10,305 nt of DNA from Patescibacteria group bacterium (GTDB lineage Bacteria > Patescibacteriota > Minisyncoccia > UBA6257), in the NCBI GenBank assembly GCA_022705545.1, contig JAKJEG010000007.1, forward strand, positions 1 to 10,305, read 5' to 3'. Positions 1 through 7,633 of this stretch are shown here, piece after piece (position 1 is the first letter of the stretch; every line of letters begins with the position of its first letter). The notes beneath the pieces are model-generated. The model did no database searches. It was not told the origin of the DNA and saw only the letters and a list, made by a program, of their open reading frames with translations. The position numbers and the translations under genes were made by a program.

Positions 1-173
1 CTTATCCAATCACCCCTCCTGATTTAAAGGTTAATAGTTTGCAATTTGATTTAAGCGGGGGATCTATTCCTTTAATTAGCATTCAAGTTGCTTTAGAGGA
101 TCAAACTCAACAAATAGTAAGTTTAAGGACAAAAGTATCTCCAAGGATGATTTATACTATTTTATCTAAATAA
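1..173 (+). CDS. 3' end of a pilin-like (type IV pilus / pseudopilin) gene, 5' truncated by the window
   Basis: An open frame reading from base 3 runs without stops to TAA at 171-173, giving about 56 C-terminal residues. The visible protein is beta-rich and polar. It contains PLISIQVALEDQ and ends in SLRTKVSPRMIYTILSK. A tail of the form 'V-SLRT-V-S-R' close to the stop is common in minor pilins and pseudopilins of Patescibacteria (family knowledge from memory). The next gene, 14 bases downstream on the same strand, is PilX-like, which supports a pilus or pseudopilus cluster. The N-terminal prepilin helix that would settle the call lies outside the window. It could also be another exported beta-sheet protein. 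The coding call is fairly safe; the pilin call is an inference. Confidence 0.55.
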   Translation, partial: YPITPPDLKVNSLQFDLSGGSIPLISIQVALEDQTQQIVSLRTKVSPRMIYTILSK

Positions 174-187
174 AAAAAATCAAAAAG

Positions 188-535
188 ATGATTAAAATTA
201 AAAAAAGCAAAGGTCAAGTTTTTTTAATGAGCGTTTTACTTTTAACAGTTATCAGTTTAGCTGGTTTAATTGTTTTAACAATTTTTAACCGGCAACTGAA
301 ATTAAGTTATGAAGTCGGTCATTCTATTAGAGCAGTTTTTGCTGCTGATTCTTGTTTGGAATGGAAATTATATAATGATTTACATTCCTCCAGACGACTG
401 ACAGAGCCAATTTTACCTTCTGATATTCAAAAATGTTCTCAATCAAGTTATTTAGTGACTAGAAACAGTATTCTTTATTCAGCTTTAATTAAAGATTTAA
501 ATATTTCCCGGGCTTTAGAAATCAAAACCCATTAA
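188..535 (+). CDS. PilX-like minor pilin / pilus assembly membrane protein
   Basis: A 115-residue protein begins with a short basic stretch (KIKKSKGQ), then one hydrophobic helix at about residues 10-32, then a polar region with two cysteines (about 53 and 81). The order 'K-GQ-x-FLMSVLLLTVISLAG' followed later by 'AADSCLEWKLYN' matches the N-terminal pattern of PilX-type minor pilins, where AADSGIE or similar follows the helix. The usual prepilin Glu at mature position 5 is absent, which is also normal for PilX-like proteins. The ATG at 188 is the only reasonable start, and no Shine-Dalgarno site precedes it. The gene sits 14 bases after another pilin-like gene and 19 bases before ligA. At 115 residues it is short for the family, so the C-terminal domain is reduced. 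The membrane topology is clear; the pilin role is inferred. Confidence 0.55.
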   Translation: MIKIKKSKGQVFLMSVLLLTVISLAGLIVLTIFNRQLKLSYEVGHSIRAVFAADSCLEWKLYNDLHSSRRLTEPILPSDIQKCSQSSYLVTRNSILYSALIKDLNISRALEIKTH

Positions 536-545
536 TTTTAATTGA

Positions 546-2642
<2,097 letters not shown>

Positions 2643-2658
2643 ATTGACGAATGATTAA

Positions 2659-2696
2659 ATTTTTAATTTTCAATAATCAATAATTCAATTAAAAAT
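2659..2696. repeat. AT-only inverted repeat in the ligA-gatC gap
   Basis: ATTTTTAATT at 2659-2668 is the exact reverse complement of AATTAAAAAT at 2687-2696. The 18-base loop contains a tandem copy of CAATAAT (2671-2677 and 2678-2684). The stem has no G or C and no clear T-run follows, so it is unlikely to be an efficient terminator. Function unknown; it may be no more than low-complexity spacer. Confidence 0.4.
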
Positions 2697-2705
2697 ATAT
2701 TGTCT

Positions 2706-2999
2706 ATGGATTTTCAAGAGATAAATCATCTTTTAAAACTAAGCCGGCTAGAAATAGCTGAAGAAGAAAAACAAGACATTTCTAATCAATTAGAGGAGAT
2801 TTTAAATTATGTTCAAAAATTATCAGAAATACCAACAGAAAATATTGAACCGGTCAATGGAGGCACAACTCTTATAAATATTTTCCGGTCGGATGAAAAT
2901 CCGCGGATTTTTGAAAAAACAGAAGATTTAATTGAAATGTTTTTTGAAGAAGAAAATCGTTATTTAAAAATTCCTCCGATTTTTGAAGATAATAATTAG
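2706..2999 (+). CDS. gatC: Asp-tRNA(Asn)/Glu-tRNA(Gln) amidotransferase subunit C
   Basis: GatC is the small subunit of GatCAB, which converts misacylated Glu-tRNA(Gln) or Asp-tRNA(Asn) to the correct aminoacyl-tRNA; it tethers GatA to GatB. The 97-residue product shows the family signatures in order: LLKLSRLEI near the N-terminus, a helix containing QLEEILNYVQKLSEI, the linker ENIEPV, the FRSDENP segment (R-D-E/D-x-P in relatives) and the C-terminal NRYLKIPPIFED, matching the usual YFKVPRVIE-type end. The ATG at 2706 was chosen. An in-frame TTG at 2700 would add two residues and cannot be excluded, since neither has a ribosome binding site. gatA starts 7 bases after the stop, so the pair is probably co-transcribed. 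Confidence 0.93.
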   Translation: MDFQEINHLLKLSRLEIAEEEKQDISNQLEEILNYVQKLSEIPTENIEPVNGGTTLINIFRSDENPRIFEKTEDLIEMFFEEENRYLKIPPIFEDNN

Positions 3000-3006
3000 T
3001 AATTTT

Positions 3007-4419
3007 ATGAGTTTAATAAAAAATTTACATCAAAAGTTAATCAAAAAAGAAGTTTCAGCGGTTGATTTAGTTAATCAAAGTTTTAAATTGATCGAAGAAA
3101 AAGATAAAGATCTTAAGGCTTTTATAACTTTAACGAAAGAAGAAGCTCTTAAAGAGGCAGAAAAGATAGATAAGAAAATCAGCCAAGGCGAAGAAATCGA
3201 TTTAATTAGCGGTTTGCCTTTTGCTTTAAAAGACAACATTCTTACTAAGGGCATCAAAACAACAGCCGCTTCTAAAATATTAGCTGATTATTATGGCAGT
3301 TATGATGCTACTGTTTTTAAAAAATTAAAAGAAAAAGGAGCAATTTTAGTTGGGAAAACCAATTTGGATGAATTTGCTATGGGTTCTTCGACAGAAAATT
3401 CAGCATTTTTTACAACCAAAAACCCTTATGATTTAGAAAGAGTGGCTGGTGGTTCTTCTGGCGGTTCAGCAGTAGCGGTCAGTAGCTCAATGGCTGTTTT
3501 TGCTTTAGGATCTGATACTGGTGGTTCAATCCGTGAACCAGCGGCTTTTTGCGGTGTTGTTGGGTTTAAACCTTCTTATGGTTCAGTTTCTCGTTATGGT
3601 TTAATACCAATGGCTTCATCTTTAGATGTTATTGGGCCAATAACCAAAACAGTTGAAGATGCCAGAATTATTTTTGAAACTATTGCCGGAAAAGATGAGT
3701 TTGATGCAACTTCTTTTGATTTAAAAAAAGAAAAAAATTCCAAAAAAGAAATAATCATTGGTTTAGACGAGGAATTTCTTGCTGAAGGAGTGGCTGAAGA
3801 AATAAAAGAGAAATTTTTATCAGTTATTAAAAAGATTGAAGAGTTTGGTCTTAAGATTAAAAATATTGATTTAACTTTAAATCCTTATGCGTTATCCTGT
3901 TATTATATTATTATGCCGGCAGAAGTTAGCGCGAATTTAGCTCGCTACGATGGTTTGCGATATTCTTCTTTAAAGGATACTAATTTTAAAAATTTAGAAG
4001 ATATTTATTTTAAAAATCGGGGTTTAGGTTTTGGTAAAGAAGTTAGAAGAAGAATCCTCTTAGGGACTTATGTTTTGTCTCATGGTTATTATGATGCTTA
4101 TTATCGAAAAGCCCAAAAAGTAAGGCGATTAATCAAAGAAGAATATGAAAAACAATTTCAGCAGGTTGATTTTATAATTAGCCCAACTACTCCAACTTTG
4201 CCTTTTAAAATTGGAGAAAAAATTAGCGATCCCTTGGCAATGTATCTTTCGGATATTTTTACCGTTGGGGCCAACATTGCTGGTTTGCCGGCAATAAATT
4301 TGCCCATTGGATTTTCAAAATCGAATTTACCGATTGGTTTGCAAATTACTGCTCCTTATAAAAAAGATTTTGATCTTTTAGATTTCAGCCAGCAAATAGA
4401 AAAGTTAGTTAATTTTTAA
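3007..4419 (+). CDS. gatA: Asp-tRNA(Asn)/Glu-tRNA(Gln) amidotransferase subunit A (amidase signature family)
   Basis: GatA is the glutaminase of GatCAB, releasing ammonia for transamidation of misacylated tRNA. The 470-residue product has the amidase Ser-cisSer-Lys triad: Lys75 in PFALKDNI, Ser150 in the Gly-rich AGGSSGGSA segment, and nucleophile Ser174 in GSDTGGSIREPA. These sit about four residues earlier than the triad I recall for S. aureus GatA. The downstream GFKPSYGSVSRYGLIPMASSLDVIGP block and the C-terminal AGLPAINLPIGF and LPIGLQI segments are typical. The ATG at 3007 is preferred over an upstream in-frame ATG at 2983, which would overlap gatC and add eight atypical residues. gatB is not in the window and must be elsewhere if the enzyme works. 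The next gene starts 8 bases downstream. Confidence 0.96.
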   Translation: MSLIKNLHQKLIKKEVSAVDLVNQSFKLIEEKDKDLKAFITLTKEEALKEAEKIDKKISQGEEIDLISGLPFALKDNILTKGIKTTAASKILADYYGSYDATVFKKLKEKGAILVGKTNLDEFAMGSSTENSAFFTTKNPYDLERVAGGSSGGSAVAVSSSMAVFALGSDTGGSIREPAAFCGVVGFKPSYGSVSRYGLIPMASSLDVIGPITKTVEDARIIFETIAGKDEFDATSFDLKKEKNSKKEIIIGLDEEFLAEGVAEEIKEKFLSVIKKIEEFGLKIKNIDLTLNPYALSCYYIIMPAEVSANLARYDGLRYSSLKDTNFKNLEDIYFKNRGLGFGKEVRRRILLGTYVLSHGYYDAYYRKAQKVRRLIKEEYEKQFQQVDFIISPTTPTLPFKIGEKISDPLAMYLSDIFTVGANIAGLPAINLPIGFSKSNLPIGLQITAPYKKDFDLLDFSQQIEKLVNF

Positions 4420-4427
4420 ATTAGAGC

Positions 4428-4997
4428 GTGGAAAATGATTTTTTAACTTTTTTCGGAGAATTTTTAAAAGAATTTTTTAATGAGATTTTATTATTTATAA
4501 ATTCTTTGCTCAAAGAATATAGTTTTTATTTTTGGCTGGTAAAAATAATGTCTTTTATTTTAATTTTTTTATTCCTTTTTGGAATAATTTATTATTTTAG
4601 GAAATTAAAAATATTTTCTAAGTGGCAACAAAAATGGTTAAATTGGTTTGCGTTATCTCCTGATTATTTTTGGCAAAAAAGATGCTGGAAGAGTTGGAAG
4701 GAAATTGAAAATTTATTTTCTGAACCGTATGAATCATCATGGAAGTTAGCGATTTTAAAAAGCGCTAACTTGCTCAAAAAAACTTTACCTTTGATAGATT
4801 ATCCTGATGATTTTTTTGAGGCTTTATCTCGATTAAAAAAAGAAGGTTATCAAAATTTAGAAATTATTGAAGAGTTTTATAAAAAAGCAGAAGAAATTGC
4901 TAATAATCCAAAGGTTAAAGTAGATCAGGAAGAATCTAAAAAAATGGTAAAAATTTTTAAAAAGTTTTTTATTGATTTATTAGCTTCTATCTCATAG
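4428..4997 (+). CDS. Single-helix membrane protein of unknown function
   Basis: A 189-residue protein starts with GTG at 4428, eight bases after gatA; the next in-frame Met (41) lies inside the membrane helix, so GTG is the likely start. The N-terminal 30 residues are rich in Phe and Leu. One strong transmembrane segment spans about residues 33-57, followed by a basic, Trp-rich stretch (KWQQKWLNWF, CWKSW) and a soluble helical region. The segment SSWKLAILKSANLLKKTL followed by a YPDDFFEAL-like stretch recalls a common Patescibacteria family with a membrane N-terminus and a 'W-KLA-I-A-LL' plus 'GYPG' and 'RN-IAH' C-terminal domain. Here the last motif is eroded to EEIANNP. That family link is from memory and uncertain. 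No enzymatic motif is seen. Spacing suggests it is the last gene of a gatC-gatA operon. Confidence 0.7.
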   Translation: MENDFLTFFGEFLKEFFNEILLFINSLLKEYSFYFWLVKIMSFILIFLFLFGIIYYFRKLKIFSKWQQKWLNWFALSPDYFWQKRCWKSWKEIENLFSEPYESSWKLAILKSANLLKKTLPLIDYPDDFFEALSRLKKEGYQNLEIIEEFYKKAEEIANNPKVKVDQEESKKMVKIFKKFFIDLLASIS

Positions 4998-5041
4998 TCA
5001 AATTCTTTCTCAATTTAATTTTGATTAATTATTGATATCGT

Positions 5042-5067
5042 CAGTTGAATTAACGACTTTCGATGTC
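5042..5067. repeat. Dispersed intergenic repeat, copy 1
   Basis: CAGTT at 5042-5046, a two-base linker, then ATTAACGACTTTCGATGTC to 5067 recurs at 10120-10144 with one substitution in the 18-base core and a one-base shorter linker. Both copies are in the same orientation in non-coding DNA. This copy lies about 90 bases upstream of the promoter of the radical SAM unit. Confidence 0.6.
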
Positions 5068-5157
5068 CAAACATTGAAAATTTTTGTTACTTGTTTTTTA
5101 CAACCTAAGGGGTATATAAATCTATAATGGAAAACAAGAAAGGACTTCTATAAAACA

Positions 5158-5186
5158 TTGACAAAAAGATTGCAAAAGTTTATATT
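5158..5186 (+). promoter_or_regulatory. Sigma70-type promoter of the radical SAM / Cys-rich peptide unit
   Basis: A perfect -35 box TTGACA (5158-5163) is followed by a 17-base spacer and TATATT (5181-5186). A transcript would begin near 5193, about 45 bases before the ATG at 5238. The -10 box lies inside a perfect 11-base tandem duplication, so a second TATATT (5192-5197) is also present, at a poor 28-base spacing. This is the best promoter match in the window. The call rests on sequence match alone. Confidence 0.75.
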
Positions 5187-5199
5187 ATGTTTATATTAT
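5178..5199. repeat. Perfect 11-base tandem duplication over the -10 region
   Basis: GTTTATATTAT occurs at 5178-5188 and again directly at 5189-5199. The unit is close to one helical turn and contains the -10 hexamer, so the promoter carries two phased -10-like boxes. It may be a two-site operator or a recent slippage duplication. Nothing in the sequence decides between these. Confidence 0.7.
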
Positions 5200-5223
5200 A
5201 GCAACTTGAAAATTAAAAAAAGA

Positions 5224-5230
5224 AAGGTGG
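5224..5230 (+). promoter_or_regulatory. Strong Shine-Dalgarno site for the radical SAM gene
   Basis: AAGGTGG lies seven bases before the ATG at 5238 and pairs through its AGGTG part with the usual 16S anti-Shine-Dalgarno end. None of the starts of the housekeeping genes here (ligA, gatC, gatA, mreB, holB, frr, rseP) has a comparable site, so this one stands out and supports the chosen start. Confidence 0.75.
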
Positions 5231-5237
5231 ATTTGGA

Positions 5238-6284
5238 ATGTCGTTTCAAAATATTCAACCTAAAGCTGCGTGGTTAACAGTGAATCAAGCCTGTAATTTT
5301 CGGTGTCAGTGGTGTTATATTCAGGATACTAAATACCAAAACAATAATGAAATGTCTTTTGAGTTGGCAGTAACTTTGGCGAAAATCAGCGCTGAAATTG
5401 GCATATCCAATATCATAATAATTGGAGGTGAACCAACTTTATGGCAACCCTTAGTTTCTTTTAATAAATTTTGTCGGGAATTAGGGATAAAAACATCATT
5501 GGTGACTAATGGGTTTATGTTCAGTAATGATGAGTTTTTTGAGAATTATCAAAAGCAGCCTAATGATGGTTTAGGGGTTTCCTTAAAAGCAGGTAATAGT
5601 TATCAGCTTTTAAAAATAGCAAAATTTCGAGATTTCGAAGGCCTAACAAAAGGGATGCGACGAATATTTCAAAATTACTCCAATGCTTCCATAAGCATTA
5701 CCCTTAACAGCTTTTATCTTAAAAATTTTCTTCAATTGGTGAAGTTAGCTGTTGAGTGTGGTTCAAAAACCGTTAAAATAGATTTTTGTTCGCCTATTTT
5801 TAAAAACGGTAAGCCAGTTAATAAATATATTATTGATCCTTTAAAATTGGTCTCTTTTGTTTTTAGCCTTTATCCTGAATTGGATAAAATTACTCACGGT
5901 AATCTTGTTTTTGAAATGAATTTGCCTTTTTGTTTGTGGCCAGAAGGGTTCATTAATCTTTTAAAGATGAAGCATCAAATTATTAGTGTTTGTCAGATGC
6001 TAAAACAAGAGGGAATTATTTTTGGCCCTGATGGTCGAGTTCAAATGTGCAATGCTTTATTTGATTTTCCTATTGGTTATTGGAACAAAGATTTTAATGA
6101 CGGAAGGAGTTTAATTAATTTTTTAAATAGAGAAAAGGTGGTGAATTATTATGAAGGGATGAGGCGGTACCCATTAGAAAAATGTCAAGATTGTGAATGG
6201 TATTTAGAGTGTGGTGGTGGTTGCCCCTTGCGTTGGCTGATTTGGGATCCCAAAAAATTAATTTTAAGGGAAAGAAGACTATAA
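5238..6284 (+). CDS. Radical SAM/SPASM-type enzyme, proposed maturase of the adjacent Cys-rich peptide
   Basis: A 348-residue protein of the radical SAM superfamily, which cleaves S-adenosylmethionine at a [4Fe-4S] cluster. The cluster motif is C-x3-C-x2-C at Cys19, Cys23 and Cys26 (CNFRCQWCY), and the SAM-binding GGEP is at 63-66. The C-terminus has a SPASM-type pattern for auxiliary clusters: Cys252-x13-Gly266-x4-Cys271, then Cys316-x2-Cys319-x5-Cys325-x3-Cys329. The usual seventh cysteine after a further gap is missing; only 19 residues follow Cys329. The radical SAM motif begins just 18 residues from the N-terminus, so there is no room for a fused RiPP recognition element. A good promoter and Shine-Dalgarno site precede it, and one base separates its stop from the peptide gene. 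SPASM proteins beside small Cys-rich genes typically form thioether or related crosslinks in the peptide. The enzyme class is clear; substrate and chemistry are inferred. Alternatives are a sulfatase-maturase relative or an orphan SPASM enzyme. Confidence 0.88.
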   Translation: MSFQNIQPKAAWLTVNQACNFRCQWCYIQDTKYQNNNEMSFELAVTLAKISAEIGISNIIIIGGEPTLWQPLVSFNKFCRELGIKTSLVTNGFMFSNDEFFENYQKQPNDGLGVSLKAGNSYQLLKIAKFRDFEGLTKGMRRIFQNYSNASISITLNSFYLKNFLQLVKLAVECGSKTVKIDFCSPIFKNGKPVNKYIIDPLKLVSFVFSLYPELDKITHGNLVFEMNLPFCLWPEGFINLLKMKHQIISVCQMLKQEGIIFGPDGRVQMCNALFDFPIGYWNKDFNDGRSLINFLNREKVVNYYEGMRRYPLEKCQDCEWYLECGGGCPLRWLIWDPKKLILRERRL

Positions 6285-6285
6285 T

Positions 6286-6477
6286 ATGGGAAACATGAAG
6301 GAAATAATTCAGAAACTCAAAGTTTCGGGAGAGATTCCACCAAATATTCCAACAGGTATTACCAGGAAAATGGGTGGAGTAAGCGCGAAATGTCGGTATC
6401 CTGATGGCACAGAATGTCGCTGTGATTGTGGCGTTTGTCCTTGCAGCATTTGTACCCCTGATTATCCTGATGATTAA
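6286..6477 (+). CDS. Cys-rich peptide, proposed RiPP precursor
   Basis: A 63-residue peptide in two parts. Residues 1-35 are Cys-free, beginning MGNMKEIIQKLK and continuing with a Pro-rich stretch and KMGG at 28-31. The remainder has seven cysteines at 36, 44, 46, 48, 51, 53 and 56, separated by Asp, Glu, Gly and Pro, and an acidic end (DYPDD). The order, a leader-like helix then a dense Cys core, with a radical SAM/SPASM gene one base upstream and a terminator directly downstream, is that of a sactipeptide or ranthipeptide precursor. Gly30-Gly31 could be a double-glycine cleavage site, giving a 32-residue core. The ATG at 6286 has a weak purine-rich site (GAAG, spacing 8); ATG 6295 would drop three residues. 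The C-x-C-x-C-x2-C-x-C-x2-C run also resembles a metallothionein or metal-binding peptide, the main alternative. I do not recognise a named family. Confidence 0.72.
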   Translation: MGNMKEIIQKLKVSGEIPPNIPTGITRKMGGVSAKCRYPDGTECRCDCGVCPCSICTPDYPDD

Positions 6478-6495
6478 CTCTGAATAAATTTTAAG

Positions 6496-6526
6496 AAAGT
6501 GAGGAAAGAAGGTTTCCTCACTTTTT
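6496..6526 (+). terminator. Rho-independent terminator after the Cys-rich peptide gene
   Basis: The left arm AAAGTGAGGAAA (6496-6507) pairs perfectly with TTTCCTCACTTT (6513-6524) around a five-base loop. The run of five T at 6522-6526 overlaps the stem end. It lies 18 bases after the peptide stop and separates the radical SAM unit from mreB. Confidence 0.88.
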
Positions 6527-6563
6527 AATTATTTAATTTCATTTTTAGATAACTTTTAAAAAA

Positions 6564-6592
6564 TTGTCATTTTAGTCTTTTTATGCTACAAT
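6564..6592 (+). promoter_or_regulatory. mreB: Sigma70-type promoter of the mreB unit, with extended -10
   Basis: TTGTCA (6564-6569), a 17-base spacer and TACAAT (6587-6592), preceded by TGC that fits an extended -10 (TGn). Transcription would start near 6599, leaving a leader of about 33 bases without a Shine-Dalgarno site before the mreB ATG. It lies just after the terminator of the preceding unit, as expected for a new transcription start. Confidence 0.75.
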
Positions 6593-6631
6593 TACCTTGA
6601 TAATTTTTTTAAAAAATAGTTAAAAATAGTT

Positions 6632-7633
6632 ATGAGAAAAATAGGCATTGATTTAGGAACAGCCAATACAGTGGTTTTTATTCCAAAAAAGGGAATTATT
6701 ATTAATGAACCCTCAGTGGTGGCAATTTCTCAAGATGAAAACGTTATTTTAGCCATTGGCAGCGAGGCGAGAGAAATGCTAGGAAGAACGCCAGAAATGA
6801 TTAAAACTTATAAACCATTAAGAGATGGAGTAATAGCGGATTATCGAGTGACATCAGCAATGTTGAAATATTTTATTAATAAAGCCTTAGGAGGAATTAA
6901 ATTGTTTAAACCAGAGTTGGTGATCTCAGTGCCAGTTGGCATTACTTCCACCGAAAGGAGAGCAGTGATTGATGCTGCTCGGGAAGCTGGCGCTAAAGAA
7001 GCTTATATTGCTCGGGAACCAATTTTGGCAGCCCTTGGAGCAGGGGTACCAATTAATTCACCGATGGGTAATATGATTGTGAATATAGGCGGTGGGACCT
7101 GTGAGATTGCGGTAATTTCTTTAGGAGGAATAGTTGCTTGGGCTTCAGTGCGAGTGGCCGGCAATAAAATTGATGAAGCTATCAGCGATTATATAAAAAA
7201 GAGATATAATTTAGCCATTGGAGAAAGAACGGCTGAAGAAATTAAAATTAACATTGGGACTGCTTTACCGGAAAAGCAAAAAAAAGAAATGGAAATTCGG
7301 GGATTAGATCTTTCTGAAGGTTTGCCAAAAAATATCGTTGTTAATTCCAATGAAATTGCGGAAGCAATTTCAGCTCCGTTAAAAGAAATTATTCAAGGGG
7401 TAAAATCAGTATTATCTCAAACCCCTCCGGAATTAGCTGCTGATATTATGGAAAAAGGAATGTTATTAACTGGCGGAAGTGCTCAATTAAGAAACATCGA
7501 TACTTTAATAAGTAAGATAACTGGCGTGCCGGTTTATATTGCTGATGAATCAATTTATTGCGTGGCGAAAGGCACCGGAGTAATTTTGGATAATTTGGAC
7601 CTTTATAAAAAAAGTCTAATTAACTATCGTTAA
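6632..7633 (+). CDS. mreB: Rod shape-determining actin homologue MreB
   Basis: MreB forms membrane-bound ATP-dependent filaments that guide cell-wall synthesis. The 333 residues cover the whole family: phosphate-1 loop GIDLGTANT (5-13), EPSVVA, DGVIADY (65-71), ISVPVGITSTERRAV, the AREP segment with conserved Glu129, phosphate-2 loop (151-157), VAGNKIDEAI, IGERTAEEIK, the TPPELAADIM helix, and the adenosine motif LLTGGSAQLRN. Two changes stand out in phosphate-2: the usual D-I-G-G-G-T-T reads N-I-G-G-G-T-C, with Asn151 for Asp and Cys157 for Thr. By my recall of the B. subtilis protein the Asp is residue 158, the site of a classic ATPase-defective mutant. The ATG at 6632 starts directly before the first beta-strand. 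It begins a packed set with holB, frr and rseP; mreC and mreD do not follow. Confidence 0.95.
   Translation: MRKIGIDLGTANTVVFIPKKGIIINEPSVVAISQDENVILAIGSEAREMLGRTPEMIKTYKPLRDGVIADYRVTSAMLKYFINKALGGIKLFKPELVISVPVGITSTERRAVIDAAREAGAKEAYIAREPILAALGAGVPINSPMGNMIVNIGGGTCEIAVISLGGIVAWASVRVAGNKIDEAISDYIKKRYNLAIGERTAEEIKINIGTALPEKQKKEMEIRGLDLSEGLPKNIVVNSNEIAEAISAPLKEIIQGVKSVLSQTPPELAADIMEKGMLLTGGSAQLRNIDTLISKITGVPVYIADESIYCVAKGTGVILDNLDLYKKSLINYR

Noticed and set aside
2644..2677. Promoter before gatC starting with TTGACG
   Set aside because: No acceptable -10 box at 16-18 bases; the sequence is low-complexity AT.
2983..3006. Upstream ATG for gatA at 2983
   Set aside because: It would overlap gatC and add eight residues unlike GatA N-termini; ATG 3007 gives the usual start and places the catalytic Lys, Ser, Ser at the expected positions.
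3075..3257. 60-codon open frame on the minus strand
   Set aside because: Lies opposite the 5' part of gatA; Leu/Ser-rich translation typical of a shadow of an AT-rich gene.
5123..5128. Perfect TATAAT as an upstream -10 box
   Set aside because: The only -35-like partner, TTTACA at 5097-5102, is 20 bases away; TTGACA-17-TATATT at 5158-5186 is far better.
5127..5153. Eight-codon open frame with ATG at 5127 as a leader peptide
   Set aside because: It lies upstream of the predicted transcript start, has no ribosome binding site, and shows no attenuator-like hairpins.
6241..6297. Frameshift in the radical SAM gene hiding the seventh SPASM cysteine
   Set aside because: Reading through a one-base gain or loss at the A-run gives either an immediate stop or a short tail without Cys.
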